Source: Eleginops maclovinus
Taxonomy: Eukaryota; Chordata; Actinopteri; Perciformes; Eleginopidae
DNA: 64,000 nucleotides
Direction: 5' to 3'
Assembly (NCBI RefSeq): GCF_036324505.1
Contig: NC_086363.1
Span: 4,117,290 to 4,181,289 of the forward strand
The notes under the pieces were generated by a model. That model searched no databases. It was not told where the DNA came from and saw only the letters and a program-made list of their open reading frames with translations. Below are positions 34,723 to 49,300 of this stretch, in pieces (the first letter of the stretch is position 1; every line of letters starts with the position of its first letter). Made by a program: the position numbers and the translations under genes.

Positions 34723-36766
34723 GTTTGAATGTAGGAAAAAAGGGAGCGCAGTCACAGTCGGTGCGCACTAGGGGTGGGAGGGAGAGTAAGATCTTTCTCT
34801 CTTTTTCTCCCTCTCTGTCATTCAGTAGTTGTCCACCCCCACACATACGCGAGAACAAGACAACACAAACGAGTTTATTATCATATATAACGGCGTTCAT
34901 ATATCAAGAAGCGTGCTTTTCTATCTGGCCAAGCTTATTTGTTTGACACTCTGCCCTGAAGCTTCATGTTTACTCATGAAGTATTGCACCACTTTGTCCA
35001 CAGAGGTTAATCTGGTGTGTGGGAGGCAGGTTAGGTGAACGATGCAGGCACTATTCTAGGTAGTATTTCTCAGCATTTCTTGGCCTCCCGTAAACTAATT
35101 TTAATAAATTCCATAGTTATTTATTTTTGGCTTTTTACAGGGTAGTTCATTTACTCGATTGGTAAACTGTATGATCAAATATGTTCTCAGGAATAGTAAG
35201 GCAGGGTACGTTCATTTATGTTGCACATTTCAACACAAGGCAATGCAAAGTGCTTTACAAAAAAGCAATAGAAGCATTAAGACATGCCAAATTACATTTA
35301 AATACATTTAACATCATCATTAAAAAGCCAAGATAATTCAAATTGAAACAAGTTCAAGTAAAACAAGAAGGGTATAAAATACTGATTTCTTTTTTAAACA
35401 TTTCTCTATAATCTTTGGCCAATTTCAAGGTTAAATATTTTCCCAGAAGTAATCCAGTATAATTTACTTATATACTATATGGACTAAATGTATACCATCA
35501 GCATACATGCAATATAATGTGCCACCATATACAATGAGGTTTTAGTTGATGCACTTTATATATTTAGCCATCGGTAGCATGATCATCTTGAAACCAGGAG
35601 CAGTAAGCAACCATGACAGCTCCCCTAGACACTCAGGCCAGACATTTATTTAATGATGTAACATTACGGTAGAACAAATTCATGAATGCCCACACACAAG
35701 ACCATCTCATCCCTCCTGTCAAAAACAATTCTCCTCAGTCGCAAGAGAGCAGCTCTGCAAAAAAATACTACTACTAAAAGGTTCATATCTTTTAAATGTT
35801 CGAATTGGTTTTGAGGTGAGTTTTAGGTTTATATTTAATATAACTAATGAGATGAACGAGAGTTAGTTTCAAAATAAGACAACTTTGTCTGAAGGTCAAC
35901 ATTAAATATTCTCATATTTACAATTGTCTTTATTATAAGAATATAGAGGTAATATCATGATCCATGCACCAATTATGCAGGTATATATTAAGTATTGACT
36001 CTGTTTAAATAAGTCCCATTACTAGCACACACTACATACAGTAGTGATGTGGCAGAAGTGGGATCAGTTTATCCATCCCTTCACTCGGCACTAAACCTCT
36101 TTTGCCCCAGGCAGGATTCTGGTCAAATCACTCTTAGTTCACTGAACCAAACTGAAAACCGAAACCGATTCATTTGTTGTCGTTTTATTTTTGCCAACAC
36201 ACTAGTTGTGAAGCCAGTCCATATCCATTGTGCTAAATCCCAGAGTGAGTAGTTTCGATGTAAAAGCAAAAGGGTGGTGTGCAGATGCAGGTTATCAGTG
36301 CAGGCTCAATTGGAATAATCCCATCACACATTGATGATTAAATTAGTGATGCCTTGCCTAAACAACTCACACATCCTCTCATGACCAAATATGGCACTGC
36401 TGTAGTTCATTCTCTCTGGTCAATTAGTTAAAACATAAACCCCAGACTGTGATTCATTGGCTTTTAATAGCTCACTCATTGTAGCACGACTGCATGGAAA
36501 ACACAACAACAAAAAAGGACCGCATCAATTGAATGTATTACAATGAATAACCTACATTTATGCCATATTATGATAAACTAAATCTGTCTAATATCCCAAT
36601 ATTGATATATTACCCAGTCCTATTTCTCTATAGACACCATCATCTGCTCTGTTTTTATAACAACAGTTACCGCTGATTAAAACAAATTAATGTGACTATA
36701 CTCTTTAGCCCCCCAAAAGTAACCCAGTAAAAGTCAACAACAAAATGATAAGTTTTAGATAGCAAC
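34723..36766. other. garem2 upstream region and intergenic DNA
   Basis: 34723-34900 probably includes the garem2 promoter and leader. 35210-35330 resembles a common fish dispersed repeat with the core CAAAGTGCTTTACA. The remainder is AT-rich with no gene seen. Confidence 0.4.
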
Positions 36767-36772
36767 TTTATT
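36767..36772 (-). terminator. atp5mj: poly(A) signal AATAAA of atp5mj
   Basis: Canonical minus-strand AATAAA about 105 nt after the stop codon, with a T-rich stretch beyond. Confidence 0.75.
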
Positions 36773-36874
36773 GTTTCCATATTAACAAAAATTCAAAGTG
36801 AAGCCGGACTTCTGGACTAACGATGGGGCCATATTCTCACAGCAGGGGGAGGGGTGGTCAGCATGGTGGAACAC

Positions 36875-37689
36875 TTAATGGGCAGGCTCTGCAAAAGAGG
36901 AGCACAAAAAGGACACGTTTAAAAAATGAATGAAAAACGTACAGTCAGACTAACATCATATTGAGTCAAGTTGGTTGCAGACAAGCTAACTAACATTGAT
37001 AGAAAGCTGTCCAGGATCAGGTTGGATTTTAATCAATCTGTGGGTCAAGATCTGCTTTGTAGCATTATATTGTGTGTGAGAAAAATCATGCTTTTGCACA
37101 CGAGTGCTATGTCATTTACCAATACCAGGTACTCCTATAGTATAAACCGTAAAAATGTATGGCTACTTACTTGCAGCCTCAGCCTTTTTGCCTGGAAAAC
37201 AAGGAAACAGAAAAGTCTTAATTCAAATGTACCCAAACCACTGAAACACAGCTTTTTAAAATAAATCCAAGCAACTTCAGCTGCTTACATTTACTCAGGA
37301 CTAAGCATGTCAGGAGATCCCAAATATTTGTAACAAGTCAAACTAACAGTACGATGGTACTATCATTGATAAATTCATTAGAAAAATCTCAAAATAACTG
37401 CCCATAAATCGGTATTTGTAGTGGTTTACCACAATACGTGATCAAAATGATGTCAGAACATTTGGAAACAGATGTCACATTACATAACACACTACCTTAC
37501 TCTACATACTGTTTGTATTATGGTTTGCATTTTAAACATACTGTACAAAACAGTGTTCAACTCACCTCCAAAAGCAAGTCTGGAGTATGCGAATGTGTAG
37601 AGGCCAACTCCCACCCAGACCTCTTGGTAGGCCTTAGTGTAATAAGGGCTCATCCTGGACAAAAAGCTTGCAAATACGCTCCCAGCCAT
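36875..37689 (-). CDS. atp5mj: ATP synthase membrane subunit j (6.8 kDa proteolipid), complete
   Basis: Small inner-membrane accessory protein of mitochondrial F1Fo ATP synthase. Coding exons on the minus strand: 37689-37566 (124 nt), 37191-37171 (21 nt) and 36888-36875 (14 nt to the stop), in phase, giving 52 aa. The diagnostic segment SPYYTKAYQEVWVGVGL (residues 14-30) closely matches human ATP5MJ/MP68 (KPYYTKVYQEIWIGMGL), followed by a single hydrophobic membrane helix and a basic Lys/Ala tail ending KPAH. The ATG is the first three bases of its exon (acceptor CCACAG directly before), so the leader is in a separate upstream exon ending at 38497. Human is 58 aa; the tail here is shorter. 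Confidence is high because of the motif. Confidence 0.92.
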
Positions 37690-38496
37690 CTGTGGGAGGA
37701 AAATAGCAACGGCATAGTCTTATTACAGTGCTTATGTACAACTTAAACAAGCAATTTATTTCAGTGTTGGGATCCCTGGAACATCAGAAACACTAGCCTA
37801 AAGGGTCATTCATTTTTTGAGAGACTATGCTGCTGTCATGTTGATTAAAGCCACGGAGTTGAATCCTTCATTTACACAATGTTGTTGACGTTACTTAATA
37901 CAAAGTAAACTTGGTTTCTTGAAAGCTACAGTGACCCTTAGCTATGTCAGGCCCTGCTAAGGACTTTGGGTACTTATGAAATACTGAACCAAAAGCAGAA
38001 GTAAAGAACAGCACTAAATCACGTTTCAATGCACTTACTGTTAGAGGGAAAATATGCATTACTTTTATTGACGTGTCAAATAAGTTATTACTGACAGCAA
38101 CGTCATTTATTTGGCTAATGCTAATAGTGCTAACATTACAACATGGAAGTCACCGTTAGCTTTACATGTTTACACTACACCTCGGTTAAATCAAGCAGGA
38201 GATTGCTCAAAGTCGACATGTATCTGATATCAATGTTGATTTAATTAAACTTGTATATCTAACTGTTTCAATCAATGATACATGCTAGCGTGTTAGCATG
38301 TTCTCATCTGTACAACCATAGAGAATGCTAGGAGCAGGAAGCTAGCGAGCTAACCGAGTACACCTGCAAGAATAGCAACCAAAGCTACAACAAGTAGAGA
38401 TAGCAGCTTCATTTTAAATTGCTGGCGTGAGACAACAACTGTTTTTCTGTTTAGAATAACGTGACCTTGCTTGATAAGTGTAAACTCTTCTCTTAC

Positions 38497-38600
38497 CTTT
38501 CAGTTTGTCCCTGCAGTGAGAAGGTCAGTGCGCTGTTGCTAATAGTCAAAGTCGTGGTGAAGTCTTCTTCTAGTGTTTTCTACAGGTTTTGACATGCAGC
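38497..38600 (-). promoter_or_regulatory. atp5mj: atp5mj non-coding exon 1 and promoter
   Basis: A strong donor (CTGAAAG then GTAAGAG) at 38496 ends a non-coding exon. Upstream lies a GCGCCACCAAATGGAGGC element (38599-38616) of CTCF/YY1-like character. There is no TATA box. The start site is not determined. Confidence 0.5.
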
Positions 38601-38619
38601 GCCACCAAATGGAGGCAAC

Positions 38620-39840
38620 ATGAATACATTTGTTATGATACCTGTCTAGCTAGCTCCACCTTGAGGACTTGACAAGACAAAACACAGTAATCTTTTCTAC
38701 TTTTCTTTAAAGGAATCTGAATTATGGAGGTTATTTGCTGTTTTACACCACAGATGTATGTCAAGATGCACTGTCGTTTCCATATTCACAGATGCAGAAC
38801 AATTCAGTCAAATTGTATTAAATCAAGTCTTTAAGAAGGTGTTGATTTTATTTTAAAATGGTTATTACTATAAATGCATTCATTATAGTTAAGACTGAGT
38901 TAATACCAATGGAAATTTGATTTAATGTCACTGAAACTACCATTTCTATTGAGCTATGGAACTTTTTTTTATCAGTTATGTCAACAAAGGGTATGAAACC
39001 TATTTGTGTAATTCTAAAGTTTTTTTCTATTGATAATTTCTGTGCAAAGCCAACCGTATTGATGGATTAGTCAACTATCTGATGCACATGACTGTGGAGA
39101 AAAACACAGTGAACATACTCTACAATAACCTTTTAACCCCTGCCTTACTTTCACCTCATGGTGGTTTTTTTTCTTCCAAAAGTCATGCTTTGTGACACTG
39201 TTTCAGACTTTCCACAGGAACAATTAAGCTATCTTATTTGCTGCACTGCTTTTTGGTGCCTTTGCCAGTGCCATAACAGAGTTGGGAATTTGAGGTGAAG
39301 GTGCAGCTGCTACATTGCCCACGTTGACTGTCAACTATGTCTGATCACCATAGTGAAACAACAAATAATACACTGACACTGCTGTCAAGGGTAAAGATGG
39401 CATTGTGTAATGTGCTCCACTGTCGGTGTAACCTGTTTCTCTTCAGGTGGATGAAATCCTTGAAAGAGCACTTCCAAATGAAACGAAATGAGAATAGAGG
39501 AAGTTTATTTGTTTAATAAACATGTCGAGCCATAAGTTGCTTTCACTGCTAAAAGGAAATTAAATCCCTTTCTCACGAATGCATCAAACAAAAGACTGTG
39601 TGTTTTTGTTTCCTGAAACATCAGTATCAAGGATCTGCTTTTGCAAACAAAGCTGAAACCAAAACAGTCGACTCTGGCATTTGTGAGCATGTGATTACTT
39701 TTTAGCCAAGAAGAGTTTGAATGAGAGCCGGCAGGAGTGATTTGGGCCTGTAGTGAGCATGGGCGGGACTTTCCACTCTTGTTTGTCCTCATGCTCAAAA
39801 AGGAAAGAGGCACCTTGTTTCATTTATGAGCACCTCAGGC
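38620..39840. other. head-to-head intergenic region between atp5mj and syne2
   Basis: About 1.2 kb of AT-rich sequence, no gene or named repeat. It may hold promoter elements for both genes. Confidence 0.45.
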
Positions 39841-39849
39841 CAAGTCCTA

Positions 39850-40324
39850 TTTGAAGAGACTTCATCGCAGAGTTGTGCCAATTTGAAAGGACACAGCTGA
39901 GGATATTTATTGTACGTGTCAAACGCCGACTGTTCTTCATTGTTAGACATTATGCACTAGCTGTGTTCCCTGACTACAGCCTCACTACAGGTATGTTGAA
40001 GATTTGTGACCTGGCCTGTTGTTTCTGTGTGTGTTGGTTGAGAGGTATTAGCTATTTCCATACAGAGCAGCTATTTCTTTCTTCGTTTGAATGTTTGCAT
40101 GTGTGAACTTGTGTCTTGTCTGTGGTGAGGTATGGGCGTGGATGGGTGGGTTGATAACATGACTAATCAAGCAGTCGAGGCGGTTCACTTAAATGTTGTG
40201 GAAGAAACGTTGACACTGCAGTATTTACCCTTGGTGTTGTGGATTTCTCTCAACTAGATGACTTTCTAATCTACCTCTAGTGTACCTTTGCTGAGGTGGA
40301 TTTTCTGCTGTGGTCGGAGGCTAC
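39850..40324 (+). promoter_or_regulatory. syne2: syne2 5' untranslated exons (candidate)
   Basis: A donor (CACTACAG then GTATGTTG) at 39991 ends a likely leader exon. An acceptor at 40257 (TTTCTCTCAACTAG) or at 40280 (CTACCTCTAG) begins the exon that carries the start codon. No upstream ATG lies between 40281 and the start. Transcription start unknown. Confidence 0.45.
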
Positions 40325-43300
40325 ATGGCTTCAGGTGGAGCAGAGGAAGACGATGGAGGCATTCCATTGGACATCGACAACGTGCACATGCTCCTCCAAG
40401 GTCAGTCTATTCCCGTACTTGAGTAGATGTTGTGACATGTGATGTGCTGCAGCGAGAATCACAGTGCTGGCCAAACTTTGAAATGTATGGAGGAGATTTC
40501 AATCCATTTTTGCATTACTATGATGTGGTCTTTATGTATTAAACAGAAGTGCATGAAAAGTGAAAATGAAAGTGGTGATTAAAGGATTTTTAAAGGCAGG
40601 TGAACTGAGTGTTTGAGTGGAGGTGATACAGAGGGTTCCCTGTGTTCAGCATCCTGTAGACTTGACCATTGAACTATCAATGTGTTTAATCTGTTTACTA
40701 TTTAGAATGTGTGGAGATTTGTTCTTTAAGTGAGCTAGTTAGCAGCTTGTTCAAAGACACATACAAAAGAAGGCTCGCAAACGTTCTTAATTTTGACAAT
40801 GATAGATAGGAGAAGATTCCTGGCTTCTGTTTGGTATGAAAGTATGCACTCTTTACAAAATGCTTTCATATTCTCTCTCTGTATCTCTCCGTTGCAATAC
40901 TTATCATTCATTGTTGATTGTGTTACCAGTCATGTGATAGCATACATGATTTTTGATAGGACGTGTTGTAATAAGGCGATAGGAAAATCTGTTTGTTGGG
41001 TAACATCAACAAGTCTCCATGTGACTCTTATCATTAGTTAAAAGGACAATTTCTTTTCCTGGTCTAAACTGCTCTTGTGTCACGTTGCTTTAAATCAAGT
41101 TTGCTTACCCAGAATTTTTTGTTGTTACTTCATGCGGGGGAACCACTGCAAAGTAAATGTGTAATGGTTGCTCCGGTCTTTTAAAATGAACTTGTTTACC
41201 ACCATGTTCATTAATCAGACAGGTATTTAGTTACCAAACATGCTGGTCATAGCAATTTTGTTATGATGTTTTAACATTTTGAATAGTTAGTTTTTAATAT
41301 GCTGTACATGCTAAAATGGGAACAATATGAGATATACATGGTACCTTAACTATAACTACAACTTTCTAGTCAAAGTAAAAAAAAAAGTCAAAGTCAACTT
41401 TATGGTAAATCTTTCAGTTTGTGTGAACAGGCAGAAAGATCGAAATGATGTTTCCCACAGTCCCGAGATATTCGATTAAAAATATACAAATATATATAAA
41501 TATATGTATATATATATATATATACACATGAAAAGATGTAAATAAAAGAACACTCAATATATACACAAACACAAATAACGTTACTTCAGAAGAATGCAGG
41601 ATATATTAAAAAATGAGAGTGCAACATATTGTCCATAGCAGCGTGTCACTATTAGAAGTGAATACCTGCAAACGCACGTCATTAAATTGTGTAAGCAAGT
41701 GTAAGAATCTGTAATTGTTTTTCTTCATGAACATATTTGCCTGATGCATTTTATAATGGCCTGTAGCAGCGTTGTGTTGTTGATTTGCTGCAGCTTCTTG
41801 CTGCTGTTTGCTCTGGCACGTCAGGTGGACTGGGTGGAGTGGGGTGATTAAAATGCTGAGGGTTTTCCTGCCTTGGCATGCTCACGCACGCTACACAAGC
41901 AGTTCAGACTGAATCATAAACTTGTCTTCGCAGCTTGTTTGGAATGATAGCAGTGTTTTGTCTGCATGAAATAAACCTTTGATGTGCAGTCTAACGAGCA
42001 GTGCAACCTCTTGAGAAACATAATAAATTTGAGGTTTAAGAGACTAACAGCATGTAATTATGAGCCACACCCACTGCGGTATGTCCGATATTATGTTTCT
42101 GAGTATTTGTAATTAAAGTAATTGAAATTAATTCAAGGAAATTATTTATTTTGATGAAAAGATAAAGCAATCACCAACAGTTTCCACTTGTCAGTATACC
42201 CTTCAGCCTAAAAGCAATTTCCAAAACAACCTGCATTTTCTTTAAGTTTTCTGTTCCATTATACCATATGAAAAAAGGGTTTTCAATGATATATATATAG
42301 TTAAAGATTCATGTTTTGGCAACACAAGCTTAGGGACGTCTCCAGAACCATGTATGCCCAAAAACCCCCTCGCTGTGTGTGTGCATATGTCTGCTTCAGA
42401 AATCCTCACTGCTGTGTGTGTGTCTGTGTGTATTTGCTGTGTCTCTCAGTATCTATGTCTGTCACTGTCTTGGAAGACATCCCATCCTGCTGCCAGATCT
42501 GAGACGGTAGCCTTACTTTAGCTCCAACAGGAAGCCTGTCACCGTGGTGTTAGATATATGTTGTTGAAAGTAGAATCTACTCTTATTATTGATGGATTTA
42601 TTGACTATTAGTTATAAGCATGGAGGGTCGAAAGGTCCTTTATTCCTCTGCTGTCGGTGAGTAGCTTACGGCCTACCTGCTGCTAAGATCAGAGCCGTCA
42701 CTGCTACTTGGAAATGTGTGGATTATTACGGACTTTACAGAAGCATATTGCAGAGAGGAAAGTCAGAAAAGGTCATGTTGAGGAAGATACTGTAATATAT
42801 TTGACAAAGGTTCTGTGCATTGTTCGCATTAGTTTCTCTTCTTAGTCCAGCTACAGATGAACAAAAAAATAGTTCACAGTCTTAGAAAACATGCTTTAGC
42901 ACATTTTCCTGTTAATGACTTCAGCTTTTTATATAAATCAGTCTGATTGATGAAGCCAGTGATCAGAATCTCACTTGAATATATAATTTTATCACAATGT
43001 GTTTGTCTGTTTCCCCAACAGTGGAGCACGAACAGATTCAGAAAAGGACATTCACCAACTGGATAAATGCTCAACTTTCTAAGGTATGTTGAGATGTTAT
43101 ATTTATGTGTCATGGGATAAATGAACTAACTTATCTTATTTGTTGAAAAGCAGAATGGTTTTAATCTCTTTTATACGTGTCTAAGCAGTTTTCCTAATGC
43201 AGAAAGTATCAAAGAACTACAACTAAATAAAGGCCTGGGGCTTAAAATAGGATATATCTTTAGGATGTTATATTTCTGGCTGTTGGATTATTTAAATGAG

Positions 43301-46300
43301 TGTATTAGAGGATAGAGTGATGCAGAAAGACTCTTATTAGAACAAGTTAAACATGTCTGCAGCAATAGTTCACGTGCAGGTGAGAATCAGTCTTTTGCAT
43401 GTATTGCTTGGCTTTATTTTCCTAATATTTAAATACTACCTGTTTCCACATTTTTCACATTGAGTTCACTTAGAGTTTGAGGGTTTTTTTGTACAAAAAA
43501 CACCATAAATGAATGATACGTCACAAGCTAATATACTTATTATCATTATTATTATTAAAAACTATACTTCAATTGTTGGAAAATGACATGACGTCAGGCT
43601 GCACACATGCTGACTCATTGTTGAGGTGAGGTGCAGTGAAGACGCTCACGGTGGATCTGTGGGAAAGAGTCCTTGATCTGCTGGTGACGCCTGGCTGGAG
43701 TATAAATAGTGTTTCAGTGAAGCAGCACAGCACGTAATTTGAATCCAGGCACCTCTTCATAACCTCATGTCCAGAAAGTCACCGGTTCACAACCATCTGT
43801 CACACATAGGGAGGGAGCACTGACGACCCCTGACAGGAAATACTCCCTTTATGTCTAGAGGTCAAACTTCTCTGTTGTGACTTGACCTAAAGCTTTGACC
43901 CAGACTCTGCTCCATTTGTATAGGAGTATGTTTGGGATGGAAGACAGAAATGTATCCCATTAATGCACAGTCATTTATTGTTTTCCACAAAGAAGATCCT
44001 TTCCTATAAATCATTTTTGCTTCCTGTTGCGCTTAAGGTTTTTCTTCTGTGGTTTTCAAAAAGATTAACATGTCAGAAATTATTTCTCGATCTGCCTTTC
44101 TCTTTTTCAGCATATGACAGGAGGAAATTAACAACTTCCCTTTTTATACGACAATTCAGCACATTTCCCACCAAATATGCCAGGGTTATTTAAATCCAGT
44201 TGCCTGATTTGTGTCTATCTATTTAATCCTTTATTTATGTATTCACTTCTGCGTCAAAACTGCCAAACAGGAAGTGAAATCATCCAGTGGGCTTTTAAAT
44301 GGACTGAACCATTTAGAGGAGAGTACAGAGTGGGATTTTCATTGTTAACCATTAACGGTCATTCAAGTAAAATAAATATCCTAGACATTCATTTAGCACA
44401 GAATTATTAAGGCTTCATTTTGTGTGTTGTTACAGAGATGCCCTCCCTCCTTTGTGTCGGACCTCTTCTCCGACCTCAGAGATGGGTCTCAGCTGCTGGA
44501 CCTGTTGGAGGTGATGAGTGGCCAGCCTATGGTGAGAGACTGCTTACTAATTCATCCTGGAATTAATCAGTAGAAAAAGTATTCTGGAGGTAAAAATACT
44601 GTAAACACAACAGAGCTTATGTTGTTATTTGTCTCCACAGAAAAGACAAAGGGGCCGTGGGGTCTTCCAGCAGAGGGCCAACATCGAGACCGCACTGAAC
44701 TTTCTGAAGAAGAAGTCTGTGAGTTTCCCTTTCAGAAAACAAGCATGACATCTGAAGCTTGTGGTGTGTTTCTTTTTTAAATATATGTTCTGGTGTGGTT
44801 GGTATAGATCAAATTGGTGAACATAAACATCCCAGATATCATAGATGGACGGCCCTCCATCATCCTCGGACTCATATGGACCATCATCCTCCACTGTCAT
44901 GTGAGTACTGGTTCTAAACTAACGCTAAAACATCTCAATCTGCTATTTAAGAAACATAAAATCAACAGCATCTTGAAATGCATCAATAACACTTTTAGGG
45001 ATACATGGGAAAGGTGAAGATATGTGTTACTTACTGTATTTATGCCTCCATTTATAAAGATCCTGTGGGGGAAATGGAGCCTGTTCTGACTCCAAATGTT
45101 TATTCTATCATAATTGTTTGACTGTTTTATATGTACAGATAAACTGATACCCATTATATTGTTTTACCATCTGTGTTTCAGATCGAGGAGCTGGCAAGCA
45201 CTCTGTCCTACAGCTCGTGTCATTCCTCTCTGGACTCTCTGTGCAGTCTGGACTCGTGGTCCGGCAGCCCCGTGCCGGCTGCTCCGCTCCCTGCAGGCCG
45301 GACGTCTCCTCTCCACAAACGCTTCCGCATATCAGCCAAGAAGGCTCTGCTCATGTGGGTCAGGGACCAATGCCAAAAGTGAGTTATCTACTATAAACTG
45401 TGTATGAATGGTATATTCGATATGATAGTCTCATAGCAGGAAAATAAAAGAAAGGCAGCAAACAAAAAAATGGTCAACCAACAGGAAACTCAAAACTATT
45501 TGATTTCAATGTCTCAAATGATTAAATGCTGGAATGTGACTCATTTTCTTGTTTTTTAGAGGGTTATGATAGTTTGGATTGACTGTTTAAGAAGAGATAC
45601 AGCGTCCATGATGTCATCTCACTTACAGCTACTCCTGCTCATGCAAAGACATGCAAAACAGATGGATAAGCCTGACGGCTTGTCGGCGTGACTGCTACAG
45701 GGAAAGAGTGACTGAAGTTGTGCTGTTGCTACAGGACACACTGACAGATCTTCCTCTTCCCCTTCTTCTTTCTTTTGTCCATCTTTTTTCTTTCTCTAGG
45801 GTGGGTTGCTCCGTCAGTGTAAAGAACTTTAAGTCGAGCTGGAGAAGTGGAGAGGTCTTCCTGGCTATCCTGTGCTCCCTCAGACCGCAGCTGACTGACC
45901 TCTCACTGGTTCACTCCAGGAGCAACCAGGAGAACCTGGAGGAGGCTTTCCACCTGGCCGAGAGGGAGCTCCACATCCCCCGCCTGCTGGACCTCCAGGG
46001 TGAGGCTCACTAAGTACTGTTGAGTAGTTCTCAATAATATTTCTCAGCATCGCCAAATAACAAGTAGCAACAAACTATACCGATCGGCAACTGCTAGCAT
46101 AGATTTTAGATTTTTTAAAGGAATCCTTTGAGGGCTTTAGGGTTATGAGGGTTTTGGTTTCAATGATGGTACTTTTTCTCCCATTTTACCTTACACAATT
46201 ACCCTTCCCTTGATTAGTTTCCCTCGATTTTGATGTGTGGCTGAATTGGACCAGTATGACATTGTTGCTAATATATAAAAATGATAACTCTTAGGAAGCG

Positions 46301-49300
46301 AAGAGATACAAGAGATGTTTTTGTTGTTGTTATTTTTCGAATATATTTCTACATTCTTGAGCAGAAAACGCTAAGCTTGTTCACTTAATGTCATTTATCA
46401 TGTTTCTACCACAACAAATAGCAATAAGTGTATGTATCTCCACCTTTTAGATGTAGATGTTCCAGACCCTGATGAGAAGTCCATCATGACGTATGTGGCT
46501 CAGTTTCTGCAGTACTCCAATGACATGCCGGCTCCTGATGACCATCTGCAGGTAGCTAATCAACCTACAGAAATCTTACTGTTACTTTGACTTCCACACT
46601 TTCTAAAGCAACTACTTGGGAGTACTTGTGCCTGGGTTTCATACGGTTTCCCTTCCCTCTTTTAATCCTGATCTCCTGCATGACACTGAGTGGTGTTGTT
46701 ATTTCTTCTGTTCTGGTGGCGGTGCTGTAGCTGTTTCCTCTGGTCCAGTCCTTTTCTCTCTCACCTGTCAACCTTCCTGCTCAATTCACTCCAGCAGTCG
46801 CTGTCTCACCGTTACGCCAGGTAGCTATAAACCAGGCACAAAAGTCCTTTGCAAGTTAATATTTGTGCACTTTTATTTCTTATTTGCATTGAACATGTAC
46901 ATTTTGGCTATTAAAAATTGTCCTGTATGGCGCACGCATTTTCCAGTAAATATAAAGCTCTCTCCTTGATTAATTCGTTAGTATATCTACTGACTGTCTA
47001 AATGTTGAAATCGTAGGTCTCTCCAAGTGAGCGGGCGCTGGAGGTGACCTGCTGGCTGCAGCAAACCTACGATGAACTGTCAGAGGCTCGGACAGCTACA
47101 GAGAAATCCAGCTTTTCAGAAAAGTATCAGGTGAGCTTGAGAGATGACGAGTACATTCATTTGTGTATTATTTGGTATTGTTGCACAGGGATTAGAAGCT
47201 GTTACTGTGATTGATCCATCAGGTGTTTCAGAACCTGGCCGGCTCCTTCACTGAGCAAAGGAGACCAGTCATGACTCTCCTCGCTGCCGTCAGACGCTGC
47301 CCTGAGCTCAGCCAAGAGCAGTGTGCTCTCAGGACAGCGTGGGATCGTCTGGAAGCAGAGGTGAGAAAATCCCTGCTCCTTTTTGCTTCCTGCGCTGTGT
47401 CTTACATGTTTAATTTTTTATGAATTTGTCAGGGTATTAGAGGTTCTTGTGGAAGTTGTCTCCTCACTTCTTGCTTACAGAGCACTCATCAGACTACACA
47501 ACACAGACTGGGTTTTGTGCTTACACCAGGTTTTTCTGTCTGTTGTTCCCCAGCTGCAGAGATGTAAAGCAGACCTGGACTCCAGCCTCCCTCCTCCTCT
47601 GGACTCGGTTGTGGCGTGGCTGCAGCGTGCGGAGGAAGCGCTAACAGAAGAGGGAGGAGGCGTGAAGGATCATGCAGGCGCTGCTAAAGAAGCAAGAGCT
47701 CAACAAGACAGGGAGAAGGTAACTTTTATTGATTCCTGTTTAAAAAGTACATTTTTTAGTTCCAAAACAACATATGCTGTAAGATATTGTCCCAAAAAAT
47801 GCCATATTTGAAACGAGAGCAGAACAATATTTCAAGACTCATGACATGACATGATTTTGTTTTAGACTTTAATGAAGGACATGAGCTACTACCTCAATAT
47901 TATGGAAACCTACCGCAACATGGACGACTCAGGGAACTTATTAGTGCCCCTTGAGAGGTTTGATGAGATAAAAAGACGGTATGTGACATAACTATTTATA
48001 TCTTTTAAACCATACATCTGAGTTTGTTCAAATACATTTTTTTAAGTGTCTTGTACCAAATGATTCACAGTTTGGTTCCAGAAGAAATAAAGAAATAATG
48101 CATCAACATCTTCTTTTTTTGAAAACAGCTTAACCAATATCCGAGTCACAGCCAAGTACCAAGGGATCAAGCTGGAATACCAGGAATCCCGTCACACTGT
48201 TCTGGATCTCCTGGGATGCATCACTGCTAAGGTTCAGAACTGGAAAGCTGCCTACAGATCCCAGGATGCAGTTCTTGGGCTTCTGCAGGACTGGCATGTA
48301 AGTATCAGAGTATGCAGACAAAATACTACATACTATTGACCCTCAATATTGGGATATAAAAGGAAATAGCACACTAACTCTTAAAGAAATTGTATAAAAT
48401 GTTATATTATTTGCATTTAAATCAGTATTGAATTATCTGATAAATTACGCTTCCTGAAAAATGTCACTTTGTGGGTTTGTTTAGGAGACTGTGGAGCGAC
48501 AAGGCCTGATTTTGATTCTAACGGATGCTCTACAAGCCCTGAAGGAGAAGGCAAACACTTACACCAGCAAGGCAGCGCTAGGTATGAGCTAAATGTGTTA
48601 TACTTTATAGATGATAGTTTTGTTCTAGTTCAAAAAGTCTTGACCTCGACTCACTTTTCTCTCCCCAGGTGAGGATTCCCAGCTGGTTGCTCGTCAGGTG
48701 AAGGAGGCAGTCAGTGAAGTGGAACAGATCACACCGGCTGTGACGGCCATCAGAGGGACAATGGAGAGAGTGGTGTCTGCGTGGGAGATTTACAACAAAT
48801 GCCTCTCCTCTCTACAGACGTGGCTGGCACAGAATAACTCACCCGCCCAGTCCCCTGCTGCGAGGACGAAGGTAACTTCTGTCAATGGATAACTCAAAAC
48901 AGTCCTTTATGACTCTCACTGTAAAGTCCAAAGTTTGAAAGCTGAGATCACTTTCTTTTTTGGTTTTGCCCTGCTGGTTTGGTTACTGTAGGACATGAGC
49001 GAGTGGACGTCATGTCAGGCTAAGTTAAACGAGGCGGGGAACTTGCTCATTGAAGTGACAGAATCTGCAACCAGCCGCACGCTGGTGGTGCAACTCAGCA
49101 AGGTGAACCAGCAGTGGGCTGAGTGCATGAAGAGGACCATGTTTGTAAGTACACAATTACATTCATACAAAGGATTTTAAATGTTCATTATTTACAGGAT
49201 ATCTGTTGTAGACATAAGAGGCAAACAGACATCAATAAAGGTTTGTTTTTCTATCCAGGAAGTATCATCGGAGCCCAGTGTCGGTCCACCGTCTCTTCAA

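Noticed and set aside
40325..46551. Assignment of the large right-hand gene to syne1
   Set aside because: CH-domain segments (PSIILGLIWTIILH, FLQYS, FKSSWR) match SYNE2 better than SYNE1, and the inter-CH linker is of SYNE2 type.
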